Shown: positions 1 through 12,235, numbered from the stretch's first letter. The stretch is 64,000 nt of DNA from Symsagittifera roscoffensis (GCF_963678635.1 NC_087070.1:49147467-49211466); one strand, 5' to 3'. Numbers and translations are program-made. The notes: generated by a model not told the origin, from the letters alone.

Positions 1-413
1 TCTCAATAATCCCAACATTTGTAAGTCTCTATTATTGTTAACGCCGTCAAACGTAAAAAATTGAAAGTGTAAACTGATCGTTTTTTGACGACATCATCCA
101 ATCGACTTCTCAGTGAGTGTGCTTCTTCATTGATGTCAATTTTTTGGCATTTCAAAAATGAATGTTCTTCGCAAAGTAATTCAACTTTATAACTCCTAAT
201 TGATTTTCCTTTTTTAGCATCCAGGTATTCTTTTTCCCAGAAAAATTAGCAAAAATTTTTTTGGTGGCTCTTCATTGAAGAAAGAAAATTTAGCCGACAA
301 GCGCCGAAGAAAAAATTTGTTTGTCTCTTGATTTGTAAAAGTTTAGCTTCTAAATTAGTGAAACAATGATTTGCAAACTACTCCAAAATATTTTTCAGTC
401 CAACTGTTCTTAC

Positions 414-566
414 CATGTAGGCTGGGTCCATCTCTGAGGCGTGGTGGGGGTGGTGTGGTAGGCCGTACGGAGGGTGGGGGTAGGGAGGAAACTGGCCGTC
501 CAGCACTGGGTCATGACGCATGGGGCTGCCAGCGACCATGGGCACGCCATTCAGACCACTAATATT
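414..566 (-). CDS. Isl: Islet exon 6: start of the Islet C-terminal partner-binding region
   Basis: Acceptor TTTTTCAG at 567 and donor GTAAGA after 414, 153 nt, phase 0 at both ends. [20 protein letters not shown] aligns with the conserved segment that in ISL1 binds the LIM domains of Lhx3. It is followed by a His/Pro/Tyr-rich stretch ([20 protein letters not shown]) in place of the usual VEVQSYQPPWK. I looked for the PPWK..LSDFAL exon between 1 and 413 and did not see it, so the gene continues outside the window. Confidence 0.9.
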
Positions 567-3500
567 CTGAAAAACAAAAACAAAGATACATTATAACCCT
601 GATTGAAACCGTTATTGCAATAAAAGGCGTAAATAATAATGATCTTACAAGGATTTTAATTTTCAAAGTATTTTAATTGTAGAACTAGCCTAGAAAATTA
701 TTTATCCGGAAAGATAAATTTTCTTTTACGTATAATTTTTTTTTCCTAGAAATGTTCAAAGTCATTTTTCTTAATGCACTGAAAGGAACTTTGCTTCTGC
801 GCTGTTTTAAAAGTTCGAATATTATTTTGAATGGTTTTGCATTTTAGTGGCAACTACCTTTGTAGCGCTGTGTATTCACATACAGTGACACAGATTCAGA
901 TTATTTACCCAGACAAATTTTTCCTACAAAAGAATTACTGCCGACGTTTCTGTTTAATAAAATTTTGTCCGAATTGGTTTTTTGACAAATTTTACGTTGT
1001 TTCGTGGTAATACTGTTAACAGTACTAGTACATGTAGTCGGCTCATTGTCATTTATCTGTTCTGGTCTTATCTCTCAACCCCCCTCTTTTTCTTTTCTCT
1101 TCTATTATGCCACCTGTGGGTTGTAGCCTTCTCCACAATTATCCCCCCTCTCACAGCCCCTCTATGCCCCCCGGAAGCTACCTGGCCGGAGTCCCGCAGA
1201 CTGTGTAGAAAGCACAGGAAATTACTAGACAATGCATTCTGTCACATTTTCTCAATTCAGTTTTTTCAGGCCACCTCTCACAGTTCAACGCTATCTTTCT
1301 ATCTCTATAGATCTATTTTTTCGATAATCTGCTTTTTACGTATAAATAAAAATATATTACATAACTTTACAAAAAATTAAAACTAAAACAACCGTCCAGT
1401 TTTCATGTTGAAAAACTGATGAAAACTGACCGAAATATATAATTTTTAGTAAATTTTCTAATCGGAGCTCAGATGATTCAAATTATTTTGTTATGCTTGC
1501 TGCAATGCTTATGAATTTGATGGAATACAAATCGCGCATTTTAAAAATAAAATACGCATTTCTTGCAATTTAAATCTAAAGGAGGCATTTCTGCATTTTT
1601 GTTCTATTTTGTATGTTAAAAATGTCGACCATGTTTTTACCCTTTGAAATGTTCCGCTGAATGAAAAAAGAAACGAGGAAATATTTCCATGGAACTAGAA
1701 GAACCAACTAGTCTTTGTGGAAAAATTGTGTCAAGATAAGATAAACTGCTGGGCCAAAAGGAAGCTGTCTTAATTGTTGGGCTAACATTTCAGATTTCAA
1801 CTATTTGCCTCTTATCGCGTACGCTTTGATTCACTTTCCCCCATTCAATGTATTTACTTGCTAAAAAATGATGATGATGAACATAGTGATGAACGAACAT
1901 TTGTCAGATCAAAATTGATTGAGTGCTATTTTAAAAAAAAAACGACAAAGAAACTTCTAAAGAAACCTCGCAAAAATGTTTCGTTTTTTTATACTGTCCG
2001 ATCAGTTTGGAGATTGCATTTTTATACAGGTTTATAATTCGACTAAATAGTCCATAAAAGGATTTAAAGTTCTATTGATTTTTATGATCGATTAGAAAAA
2101 ATGAGATTCAGCCTTCTAAATAATTCGACCAATATCTTATGTATGTAAATCTTAGTTATAGCTGCAGTATGTTTTTTTTGTCATCGAGGCACATATCTTA
2201 AAACATTTATTCTATACGTAGGCTGATATCTCTGATTTAATTACTAATCGAAATTTCTGAAAAATAACTACATAAAGCAAAATGAGCTTTTAAAAAAAGC
2301 CAAGTAAAAATCAACCTAGAGTTCTTTCTATATTAAACTAAGTGTCTTAGAGAGTAAAAGTGTCTCTAAAAAATGTGAGTCGATCATTATTAAACTTGTT
2401 TTTTGTAAAGAGGACTAAAAACTTCACGTGCGACCTCAATTGTCTATTCTAGGTCTATCTTCCAAATCTTCAAACCTTAAATATTTACTTTGTTTAGTTT
2501 AATTAAGCTGATTTTGGGATTTTTGACTATCGCGATGAGTAGTTAAATCATGGCCCGATGCCCAAGTATGTCTGTTGAAATCCCTCTCCCTCCTTTACCT
2601 CTCCTCTCTCTCTTCTCTCTTTTTTCTTTCTTTCTGAGTCTCCTTGTAGGAGGGGGAAAATATGGAGTTATTTGACATGAGCTGTCAAATTGGTCGACTA
2701 ATCAATGAAAATATTCGCCCTTCTCTCTCCTATGGTGCCTAGTGCCTCTAACTACTAACTAGAACCCCCCCCCCCCCCCTATTGTTCAACACACCTGTCC
2801 AATGAAAACATACACATATAAATTTACACAAAAAAGGAGCAAAAAAGAAGGACATGTCAAATTTATCGTCACTTTTTCTTCACTCGTAAACACGGTAATG
2901 AGAAAACTTGTCTTTCGGAACGAAGTTTCTCATTTTTGTACGAAATAATTGTATCATTATAACTAACTTTAATTGAAATTTTAGGAAAAAAGGAAAGGCC
3001 TGTTTTTTTATCAGCTTGAAATATTTGTTTTTAGTTTGGTGATCAGAAAGTTTTTCAATCTATTTTTAACACAATTATGAACAGTTTTATGAAAATTATG
3101 TGAACGTCAGTTTGAAGAATTGAAGTTTCTCGAAACAAAATATCAAAGGTGAAAATCCATTAATTTTTGCATCCGGTCAAACTGAACTTTTGTGATGCTT
3201 TATGTGCGAATTGTTGTCAAATTTGTCCAAATCGAGTTTGAAAGAACTCTAAATAGCAAATCAATAGATTTTATTTCCTGTGGAATTCCTAGTAAATAGG
3301 GGGAATTGTCGGTTATGAGGCACGGATATGGGGGCGATCGATAAGGCTTAGACGAAGTCTTACTAGGTCTGATTTTACAAGGGGATTTAATCTCTCTCTG
3401 GTTGACTAAATTCAACTCGAATCGGGAACTGAATTGCTCTGTTCAATCGATAAGCCCCGTTCTTCTCATAACATACAAGTCTGAACATGCAACATCGTAA

Positions 3501-6500
3501 AAAAATGATTTTTTTTTGAGATTTGAAAAGAGACACGAAAAGCAACAAAAAAAACAGATTTTTTCGTTAAATCTGAAATTTACTTCTAAAATATCATCTG
3601 AAGGTGTTTTCTGTATAACTTTTGCTTGACAATCATTTTGATACTTGAATAGCAGAAGTTACCCAATTTAAAAATCAAGACCTGATTAAGATCTACATGC
3701 ATTTTGTTGCGCTGTAGCTCGAATCACGGTTGGATGGGTTTACATTTGATGTAATGCTCAAAGCTGCGTGAAGTTAGTTTGTGGCGGACAAAAAAGACAA
3801 GTTTAACATAATGATTGGAACAACAGTGGTACCTTTTCTGCCTGAAGCTGGTGCATTTGTTTGATGGCTATGCTTCGTTTCTTGTCCTTGCACCTCTTGT
3901 TCTGGAACCAGACCCTAATAACTCTGGGAGACAGGCCAGTCATCTCCACCAACTGCTCCCGCATCAGGGCATCCGGTCTGGGGTTGGCATTGTAACAGGT
4001 CCTGCAAACACACCACTCAACTTATACTCACATACCGGGACACACAGAGTGCGACATACTATATAATCGCCACCGAAGATGTATTTGTCATTTTGGAAAA
4101 ATTGGAGTGGTACAAAACGTAGAGCAAGGTGTTCGGGGGCAAAGTATTTTGACACCTGTTGTTACCTGTGTTGGTTTTTTTTTTCGTAGAGCCATGAAAA
4201 AACGAAAAATATGAGAAGCACTGAAAATCTTAAGAGGAGCGTAAAAAAATGAACAAAGGGCTGCAAATTTGAGAGGATTTTCAGTTTATTTTTGCTGTTC
4301 GGACTCTGTCGTCTGCACATCTATCTAGCAAGATTAGTCTGTCTGTGATTTGCTCTGACCTGAGAGTGTGTAGTTGTTTTTCATTAAGCACAGTACGGAT
4401 GCGGGTGGGCTTGGAGGAGCCGTCCTTGGAGGAGTGGTGTCTCTTCTCCCCCCTGACCGACAGAGAGACTGCAGAGTCCTTGCACGATTTGTCATCTGAA
4501 AAGACCAACTAAGTTCAAGTCTTGAGAATTGCTACCTAGTTGTGGATTTTTGCTCGTCATGTAGTTTTTATATATTATTTCCTTGAGTATCTCTAAATCA
4601 CAGGGGAAATGGTATTTTATCTATAATTACTTATTAGTTTTCTCGAAAAATTGCCTGCAATCCAAGCCGAAAAATAGTTTAGGATGAGAACCGAACAAAA
4701 GCTACAATGAAAGTCAGAAAAACAGATTTGTTTGAAAAATTAACATGGCAACTCATAAGAGAGAAAAAGAAAAAACATGGTGTGTATAGTTTTGGCGTTG
4801 GAGTTGGATTACTTTCAGACTATGAAACAATTATCCCTCGCCTGGCGCTTATCTAATTAGGCGACTGTGAATGAAAAAGAGGAAAGCGTTCTTGGTATTA
4901 TGTAAATTTAATCAGGATCTTTTTCTCTCTCAAATTACTCAAAGGCGGGTCTTGTATGCTAGTAAGAACAAGTTAATAGTGTTGCAAATTAAATTATAAA
5001 AACAGTACTTAGCAATGAAATATACTACAAAGAAAAACCAGCACCGCCCTTTTTACGTTTGTTCAACTTGACGACGCAAAAAAAAACGGAGCATTAAAAG
5101 TTGTCAACACAAAGCCTGGTTCTTGCTTCATTACTGGTCAATTTTTAAAAATATTGTTGACTGAAAAGTTTTGTTAATTTCATACTTTTTGGCTAAATGT
5201 AAATAACTTATAGGGCTCAAGACTAAAGGAATATGAAACAAGAGAAAGGCGAAAAATTAATCATTTCGTATTGCGAAAAATTAATCAATTTAATTGGATC
5301 ATTGATCCTATCCCAAACGTTACCTGGTGAAAAAATGATTTTGTCGTCTCTATCCAAGTCGTTTGACGAGCTCAAAGACAGACTCAAATTATTCCCGACT
5401 GAATTGTTCTGCATGCCCCCATATTTGGGACTGTTTTGCTCTGAAGGTATTCCTGCTATCCTCGTATCCCCTGCCGACGATGGGTTCTCGCATGTCGGCA
5501 AAGAGTTTTGGTTGGGACTCTGATTCGCATTAGCTGCTGCAGATGATGTCATGAGTTCGACCATGTCGTCCCGACAGAATATGAGGTCATCTCGGATTGC
5601 GTATTCGTCTCCCGGCAACAACTGTTTGAAACAGACGTTGCAGGAGAAACACTCCACGTGGTAAACTTTGTTCATAGTTCGCATCACCCGGTCAGTCTTT
5701 TCAAACGGCAGGTCACATTTTCCACATCTGATGCTGAATAAACTGAAACAAAAAGATCGAAAAATTATTTCACTAAAGTAATCATTTTGTTTCTGCGAAT
5801 TGCAGAAGATATCAAAATATTTAAGTGCAATTTGATAAGAATAGATAAATGTTGCAGCGGATAGTTTTTTAATTAAAAAAAACATATGTCGCTTTGACCA
5901 CCCCACCGAATGAAGTTTTAAAATTAGCGGAATAGTGATGTAAAGGTAACAAATCAAGGCGGGGGGGGGGGGGGGCAGAAACGTAGGACATACCGTATGT
6001 AGTCTAGCTTGCAGTATGGTTTGCCGTCCTTTAAGTAGCAAGTTTGTCTCTCATCCAGAACTGTCGAGCACTGGTGGCATTTGAGACAGTGCGCGTGCCA
6101 CTCTAAGTCCGGCGCCACTCTCAAGATGAATTGGTCCAGGATAGGCTCGCAACACCCGATGCATTTTGGGATCTTCTCGGTCGCCGATGAGAGTGGAGAG
6201 GGAGATGAATTGTCGCACCCTGCCGAGGACTGATTGCTTTCTCTGTTCTCATTGGTCGACAAAACGTTTTCAGAGTCGAACCCTGGCGAAAGTGATTCTG
6301 AAAAAAATCAAGATTTTATCAAAAGGTTAAAAAATGACGTTGTCTAAATTAGCCTCTGAGCTGCATATTTTGTTTTCTTCCGTAATTGTGTACACAAGTA
6401 ATATATTATAAACTTTCATTAATGAAATTAGATCCTAACAAAAAATAAATTTTGTAAAAACGAACCGGGCTAATGCGCAAATTGTTTGAAAAAATTTTAA

Positions 6501-8184
6501 AGTAAATTTATTTTATTTGAGTTAATTTTAAAGTTTTGACAGTTGTCGGTGGTTTTTTCTTTGAATTGGTAAACTTCTCTGTTTGAATTAATTCAAGTTA
6601 TTTGCATCGTTTATTTGTCCAATCAATTGTCAAGTGGTCCCCCTTAGTTAATTAGTAAACAACGGTCAATTGACCCTTGTTTACCAAACAAACAGCCCGT
6701 CTCAATTGTTTGTCCATTGAGAGTTAGCCAGATTGAACAAACAAATATTTCGTTTGAAAACTTCAAACAGTTATACAAGAAAAAGTTGTTTTCAGATTAA
6801 AAAAACTCCAAGTCATTGATGATAAAAAGTGAAAGCTCTATCAATCTAATTTCAACTGATATAAGTTTTTTTGGGCCTCTCGAATATTTTTTGATTTTCA
6901 TTTTTTATGATTCAGGGATAATCAAAAAAACTCGCTTTTTTCTTGGTTAGAATCATCAATTATTGAGGTATCAGAATTTATTTTTAAGTTATAAGGGGGG
7001 TTCCAAAAAATGTCGCTGAAAGTGCATTGTAATTTTAACTTGGAAACAATTTAACTTGGCAACTTTCGAATCATTTTCAAAAAAGTACCAAAAAACCATA
7101 GAAAAACTACAAACGAAAGTAGTAATAGAAAGTCGATGCGTTTTCTTGGCGTATGTCGGAGTTAAAACAACATTGGTTCTCATCTGGCACGAAATAACTC
7201 AAAGCGTTAATCTAAAAACAATAAACTCAACTGAAAAAATCTAAATATTTTTTACTCAGAACGCTAGAAATTGTGTATAAAAATGAGACATCAAAAATGA
7301 ACATTAAAAATAATTAAGTGAACTTGCAATTCAGTAAAGCGAATCAAACAGGTGACAAATTCTTGCAGAAGGCTCCGACAAACATTTTGAAGCGAATTCA
7401 GAAAACTAAATGAAGAATTTGAAAAAAAAAATGAAAATTAAGTTGAAAATTGTTCAAGAAAACATGATTTTTCTACAAATTTTTCTTTGAAGATACTCTT
7501 AGTTATCATGGCCGAGTTTAAGAGATTATCAAACCCATTGTTTTTAATATTTTAACCTCCTAACATAAATTGCAGCTGCTAAAGGTTATCAAATACATCA
7601 ACTATTTTGTTCCTCTCCTTTTGCTCTAAAATAGTCTAAAGGCAAACTTAATTTTTTTCTCGACACTTAGAAAACTCTTACTGAATTTGTAACTATCGAA
7701 ATATGAAAGAAAGAGCTCTGATAAGCTGTATCAATAGATGGTTCTGTGATTATTCGCGCGCGTTTTTAAGGAAATTGTTCGGTATCCAAAACATCAACAA
7801 GAATGTTCTAGAAGTAGACTTACTGTTTGATATAGGGTGTTGTTTTGATAGATCGCTGAGCATAGCGCCGCTTTCCTTTTTAGCCCCCACCGTCCCATCG
7901 AAAGGGGGGCTAAGTGATGACGGGGTCAATGATGAGTCATTTTGGGCCAGGAGGGAGGGACTGGTCTCTTTTTTATGTGAGTACTGAGGCACCACTTGTG
8001 TGCGGGGGAAAAGGTTGGGATTCAGATTAGAGCCAGGTACTGGCGGGAACATAATTTGGGGTGATGAGGGAATAATGGCGGGTGAACCCGGGGTGAAATT
8101 TGGGGGGATGGGGGGAATGAAAGAGTCAAAATCCATGGAAAAATGACCAAAGTTAAGATGGGGCGTAAAATGGGAAATAACCAT
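414..8184 (-). CDS. Isl: Islet-class LIM-homeodomain transcription factor (six exons, 3' end outside window)
   Basis: A nuclear transcription factor; in animals Islet proteins specify motor neurons, pharyngeal/cardiac and endocrine cells and partner with Lhx3-type factors through LDB. I joined exons at 8184-7824, 6297-5994, 5742-5324, 4495-4360, 4001-3833 and 566-414. Every junction has GT/AG sites and the reading phases agree (cumulative 361, 665, 1084, 1220, 1389, 1542 nt). The model gives 514 residues so far: a proline-rich N-terminus (1-120), LIM1 (about 166-219), LIM2 (228-281), a Ser/Asn-rich linker, a homeodomain (391-450) and the start of the C-terminal Lhx3-binding segment. The homeodomain recognition helix reads [16 protein letters not shown], typical of Islet. 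The last exons are not in the window. The start codon (8184 or 8136) is uncertain. Family assignment is secure; function is from family knowledge. Confidence 0.95.
567..3832 (-). other. Islet intron 5 (3.3 kb)
   Basis: No supportable gene. It holds a pyrimidine-rich microsatellite (about 2580-2650, CT/CCT/TTTC mixtures) and a run of 15 C (2765-2779). The short open frames here are low-complexity or antisense. Enhancers are possible in a developmental gene intron, but nothing recognisable is visible. Confidence 0.6.
2765..2779. repeat. C15 homopolymer in Islet intron 5
   Basis: Fifteen consecutive C on the plus strand (G15 in the sense of transcription of Islet). Confidence 0.95.
3833..4001 (-). 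CDS. Isl: Islet exon 5: rest of homeodomain
   Basis: Acceptor TTTGCAG at 4002, donor GTACCA after 3833, 169 nt, ending in phase 0. It encodes [17 protein letters not shown], then helix 2 and recognition helix 3 with Trp, Phe, Asn and Arg at the invariant positions (WFQNKR), followed by a Gln/Lys-rich stretch. Sequence conservation here is the strongest evidence for Islet identity. Confidence 0.97.
4360..4495 (-). CDS. Isl: Islet exon 4: linker and first part of homeodomain
   Basis: Acceptor TTTTCAG at 4496, donor GTCAGA after 4360. It encodes a basic/Ser linker and the N-terminal arm plus helix 1 of the homeodomain ([18 protein letters not shown]). The intron interrupts an Arg codon at homeodomain position 17, so the homeodomain is split over two exons. 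Confidence 0.95.
5324..5742 (-). CDS. Isl: Islet exon 3: LIM2 domain and linker
   Basis: Acceptor TTTCAG at 5743, donor GTAACG after 5324. LIM2 ligands are visible in CGKC, HVEC, CNVC and [16 protein letters not shown] matches the conserved Islet LIM2 end. The remainder (about 80 residues, Ser/Asn-rich) is the linker towards the homeodomain and ends FSP plus one base, completed by exon 4 as Asp. Confidence 0.95.
5961..5975. repeat. G15 homopolymer in Islet intron 2
   Basis: Fifteen consecutive G on the plus strand, so C15 in the Islet pre-mRNA, beginning about 20 nt downstream of the LIM1 exon donor site. Confidence 0.95.
5994..6297 (-). CDS. Isl: Islet exon 2: LIM1 domain
   Basis: Acceptor after a T-rich tract (TTTTTTTCAG) at 6298, donor GTATGT after 5994. 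It encodes a Ser-rich lead and then LIM1, with zinc ligands in CIGC, HAHC, CHQC and CKLD. The core [15 protein letters not shown] is an Islet signature close to vertebrate ISL1. The exon ends inside the Arg codon after DYI, where it joins exon 3 to give an [11 protein letters not shown] junction. A run of 15 C lies in the intron about 20 nt past the donor. Confidence 0.95.
7824..8184 (-). CDS. Isl: Islet exon 1 (predicted): proline-rich N-terminal extension
   Basis: Open frame with ATG at 8184 and a second in-frame ATG at 8136 in a better context (CCATGG). It ends at a consensus donor GTAAGT after 361 nt (phase 1), which fits the two leading bases of the LIM1 exon. The encoded 120 residues are rich in Pro, Ser and Asn (for example [14 protein letters not shown]) and show no known domain. 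Vertebrate Islet proteins have only a short N-terminus before LIM1, so this is longer than usual. Phase agreement and the donor support it; an alternative upstream exon cannot be excluded. Confidence 0.65.
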
Positions 8185-9498
8185 CAAGGAAATATCAAAA
8201 TTTTTGTAAATAATTTAAAATATTTTTAATGCAATATTAATTGAAAATTTCCGGGTTTTTCAAGTTAGTTTTATAACTGTTTTTTCAGATTTTTGAATTT
8301 CAGCTCAGGTGTTATTTTAGAATAAAATTAGTGGCAGGCTGAATTAAACGCAGATTGATATGAGATGAAGTAAAAACAAAAAGGTTCGGCTGAGCTCAGA
8401 TTTGTTTAAGTTAAGCAGCAAATAGAAACAGCAGAGATTTTGATTGGTTGGGCTAAAAAGTCCTTTCCCTTTGAGAACCCACCCGTTGATGTATAAGACA
8501 GAACGATTTTCAATTAGGTGCCTGCATTTAATTCAATCAAGTAAGAAATAAATACAAATCTACTGGCGAATGAAATTTAAGAACAAAATAACAATTTTTT
8601 TGATATTTTCAAGTTTTTTAATCCTCGGCTCGACTAATTAACATAATCGGATTAAAGCAATTAATAACGCATTTATCACTTTGTTAACAGGTAGTAAGTT
8701 AGGATTCGGCCAATGAAATCGCATCAAAAATATCACATTTGATCATGAAATAAACCGAAAATTGAAAATATACCATTTATTATCGAGTTCGAATGGTATA
8801 TCCGTCAAATGGTCAGCGGTCTTGTTTGTGACTTATTTGTTCAGACGAAGTCAAAATTGAAGACTTCTCTCAGTGTCATGTTATGAGTGTCACTGGGAGT
8901 TTGTTTGCGGATGAGTTTTTTGTTTGTCCGACTGTGATCCATTACAGTACATACTAGAGATGAGGTTTGCCCATGTATAAATGTATGTTAAGCTAAAGAT
9001 GCCCATAACCACTACTGTACAATCTTCATTCAGTTTTCAGTGGGAATGAAGTTTAGACTGAACTTTTACTGACAGTTTCCGATCACACACAGGTTATCAA
9101 CAGTGGCCAAGGATCTCAATCTAGATAAGTTTTAGCAGCAAACCACGTGATGTCTCAGAATGTTGTTCACCTAAAGATAATTTTGAGTTTTTTTTTTCGA
9201 ATGTTGCATAATTTGAAACTGAATTAACTTTGTTTTTAAAATAGCCTGTTTTAGGAAAACGAACATTTCTCTCAATTACAGGCACATTTTTTTCCAATTT
9301 AGCGTCCTCTTGGGTGAAATTTACTCAATTATTTAAAGAAAACATGGATCTACTAAAAAACAATCTCAACCCCCCTATGGTCTCTACTAAAGAATCGCCA
9401 CCCCTATAAACAAATCGAGTAAAATAGTACTAGAGAATGTAAATTTTTCTGCATTCTGATTGGTAGAAAAATTGACCATTTTGATCTTCTTTACAATC
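8185..9498. other. Gene-free AT-rich sequence upstream of Islet exon 1
   Basis: Would contain the Islet 5' UTR and promoter if exon 1 is correct. No TATA or initiator could be assigned with confidence. It contains one copy of a diverged direct repeat (8901-9150). Confidence 0.4.
8901..9150 (+). repeat. Diverged dispersed repeat D1, copy 1
   Basis: Shares ordered blocks with 10345-10590: a TTGTTTGTCCGACTGTGATCC-like start, then GAGGTTTGCCCATGT, GTTATGTT, an actgacagtt block and CCAAGGATCTCAA. Old, many indels; direct orientation on either side of the gap. Confidence 0.6.
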
Positions 9499-9698
9499 NN
9501 NNNNNNNNNNNNNNNNNNNNNNNNNNNNNNNNNNNNNNNNNNNNNNNNNNNNNNNNNNNNNNNNNNNNNNNNNNNNNNNNNNNNNNNNNNNNNNNNNNNN
9601 NNNNNNNNNNNNNNNNNNNNNNNNNNNNNNNNNNNNNNNNNNNNNNNNNNNNNNNNNNNNNNNNNNNNNNNNNNNNNNNNNNNNNNNNNNNNNNNNNN
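9499..9698. other. Assembly gap (200 N)
   Basis: Exactly 200 N, a typical scaffold placeholder; the true distance is unknown. Confidence 1.
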
Positions 9699-9699
9699 C

Positions 9700-9870
9700 C
9701 GGGGCGAATCATTGAATGTTCCGTCTGCCCTCTAGCGTCTATCAAATAGTTTTCAGTTTGAAAAAACTGATAACAATTTCACGGAAAAAAATGAAATATT
9801 TTCTTCAGTTTTCAGAGGACTGTCGGAATATTTAGAGCTATAACATGATATACGACCAGTCTTGTTGTGT
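9700..9870 (+). repeat. Dispersed repeat D2, copy 1
   Basis: Carries a block like GGACTGTCGGAAT...GATATACGACCAGTCTTGTT. Related blocks occur inverted at 12105-12235 and direct at 59425-59490. Probably an old non-autonomous element. Confidence 0.5.
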
Positions 9871-10344
9871 CCAGGGCAGTTCAAAACCTGCATCAGAAGA
9901 TTACATGCATTAATACAGTTTCACCAAGCAAAACTTAGCCGAAATAAATCATGTAAAAAATTTACTGTTAGTTTCAAGAAAATATTTATTTTTCGATAAA
10001 ATTGGTCGCTTTAAGTCCAAATTCTAGTTGCATTGAGTAATATGTTGTCAAAATTAGGCCAAAGTTTATTCACACAACCAAAAATACGCATAATACTACA
10101 TATTAAAAAATTAAGCAACAAAAATGCTACCAAGTTTTTAAGCAGAAATATTAAGCAGAAACCTTAAAAAATAAAAATGACAAAAACGCTTTAATAAACG
10201 CTTTGTAAACTATCAGGAAATCTTGAATAAAAAAGCACAACTCCAACCACTTCTTAGATAAACAAGAGTTTCACTCATATTTGATTCATCTCAAGCAATT
10301 AAAAAAAGGAAAAAAACGGGGCGAAAATGAGTTTTATATGGATT

Positions 10345-10590
10345 AATTTTTTTGAGGATGATTTTTTCTTGTTCGTCTGTGATCCAAATCACTATATACT
10401 ACAGGCGAGGATTAACCATGTTCAAGTCTATGTTATGTTGTAGATAAGCAAAACCGTTACTATATCATCTTTCTTAATCTTGTAGCGGTCCAACTCGGAC
10501 TGACCGTTTTTCTGATAGTTACGATATCTCACAATTTACTGACACTATCCAAGCATCTCAAGTTATATCAGTCTCAAAACCAAAATATTG
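10345..10590 (+). repeat. Diverged dispersed repeat D1, copy 2
   Basis: Partner of 8901-9150 with the same block order (TTGTTCGTCTGTGATCC, then AGGATTAACCATGTTCAAGT, then CCAAGCATCTCAAG). Confidence 0.6.
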
Positions 10591-12104
10591 TTGGTTTTCA
10601 GACTAAAAAGAAAAATTTTACTATGGAATCTGATTAAATGCTGGCCTCCAAATTTTGTCTGTTATAACCACTCATTCTTGCAATTTTTTCAAATCTTGCG
10701 ATTGGTTTTTGTAGAAAAAAAAAATAACTTCGCCTAGCAAATTGAATATGGTTCTTGCAAAAAAAATTAAAAGTTTTGTTTCGCATTTTCAATTTTTTCC
10801 TTTATATCTGATTTTCTGTTGGAAAATCAATGTTTTGGTACTGTTCTTTGCAGCATCAATTGGTTATCATTGTTGTTCCCACCAGTAATGTTTTTTCTCA
10901 ATTCTGACGTTCCAGTTTTGAGTTACAAACTTTGCAATACTTTAGCTATAACTCCTAATCATGTGCGGACTCCTTACAGCATACAATCGACCTTTACTAA
11001 AAAAACTGTTAAAGATTTGAGCTTAAAATGAAAAAAAAAATTTTGGTTTCTGCTTTTGTTTTTGATTCTTGCTTTTGTTCTTTGTCTCTTGAGTTTTTTA
11101 AATTTAAATTTTTTGGTCAAATTTTCAAGTGCTACTTGTATTGCAAACGGTTTTCTTTGCTCTTCCAACCACCATTGCAGAATCGGGTCATTTTTAGGCC
11201 CAATTTCAACTCTACCGCAAGGAAACTTTGCAGGGGGTAAAATGTATTATAAAAATGGTTTTTTGCCAGTGATTCGGATTACAGTACACAAAGGAAATTT
11301 TGTATCTCAGAGTTGAGATCTGAATATTTGCGACTTTCAGATTATTTTAGACAAAATATGGTGAGAGGTTGTCCACATCACTCATCAATTTATTTCTACT
11401 ACAAGTTGATCCTTGTTTGAGCTTTTATTACATATCGTTTTTGCAGTTTCTTTACCTATTTTGGTCACTCCTTACTAAAAAGTAACAGCAATTTCGAAAA
11501 AAAATGAGAAAAAAGAAAGTTAAGTGTTTTGCAATTTTTTCCTTTGATTTTTGAAGCATATTGTTTCCTTTAATTTCTTTTTAATAATTTTTTTTGGTCG
11601 AATTATACTGTGCTACTTGTACATCAAAAAAAAATTTTTAATTTTTGAAATTGTTACGTTTTAAAAATTTGGTTGCATTTTTTTCAACTCATACACTTCA
11701 CTGAGAAACAGGCAGCCCCGATAACCAAAAGAATCTATTGAATTGATCAAAGCTCAGCTTCAAATTGTTAAAACAAAGAGACCGGCAAAAAAAATTAGAA
11801 AAAAAAATTTACAGTCCATTATTTTGAAAAAAAAGTCATAAAAAACAACCGAAATACACGTCGTTTATTATCATTTTTTTCACAAATCTTCGGAAGTATA
11901 CACAAAAACTGTCGAATTTTGGGTAGAGATGAGCTTCAAGTTGTAGAAAGTTTTGTCGATTCTATAGATGTCAAAGCCATTAAATCCAAACTGCTGGTAG
12001 AGACACCTGCTGGTATAGTCCTTTAGAGGCACGATCGAAAGCTTTTATCAGAAAAATACGACGGAGCGTTTGAAAAAAAGATAAAACATTGATTTTTTTG
12101 GTAT

Positions 12105-12235
12105 CATTTCCCACACGCTATGAAAAACATAATGATAAACATTACTTCTCATAACGTAATGATAACACCAAACAAGACAGCTCGTATATCACGGCAAAGC
12201 CCTGCTTGTTCCGACTGCCCCTTAATCCATATCGA
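12105..12235 (-). repeat. Dispersed repeat D2, copy 2 (inverted)
   Basis: Plus strand shows AAGACAGCTCGTATATCACG then GCCCTGCTTGTTCCGACTGC, the reverse complement of the D2 core (cagtcggaac..cagggc..tatacgagc..tcttgtt). Confidence 0.5.

Noticed and set aside
371-562. Plus-strand open frame opposite Islet exon 6
   Set aside because: It is the antisense shadow of a conserved exon with good splice sites on the minus strand.
982-1380. 132-codon plus-strand open frame
   Set aside because: Leu/Ser/Phe/Pro bias from a pyrimidine-rich stretch inside the Islet intron; no conserved motif or splice support.
9460-9745. Open frames across the N run
   Set aside because: They consist of unknown residues from the assembly gap.
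10819-11316. Overlapping plus-strand open frames of 70-86 codons
   Set aside because: Phe/Leu/Ser/Cys-rich low-complexity text from T-rich DNA; no homology recognised and competing frames overlap.
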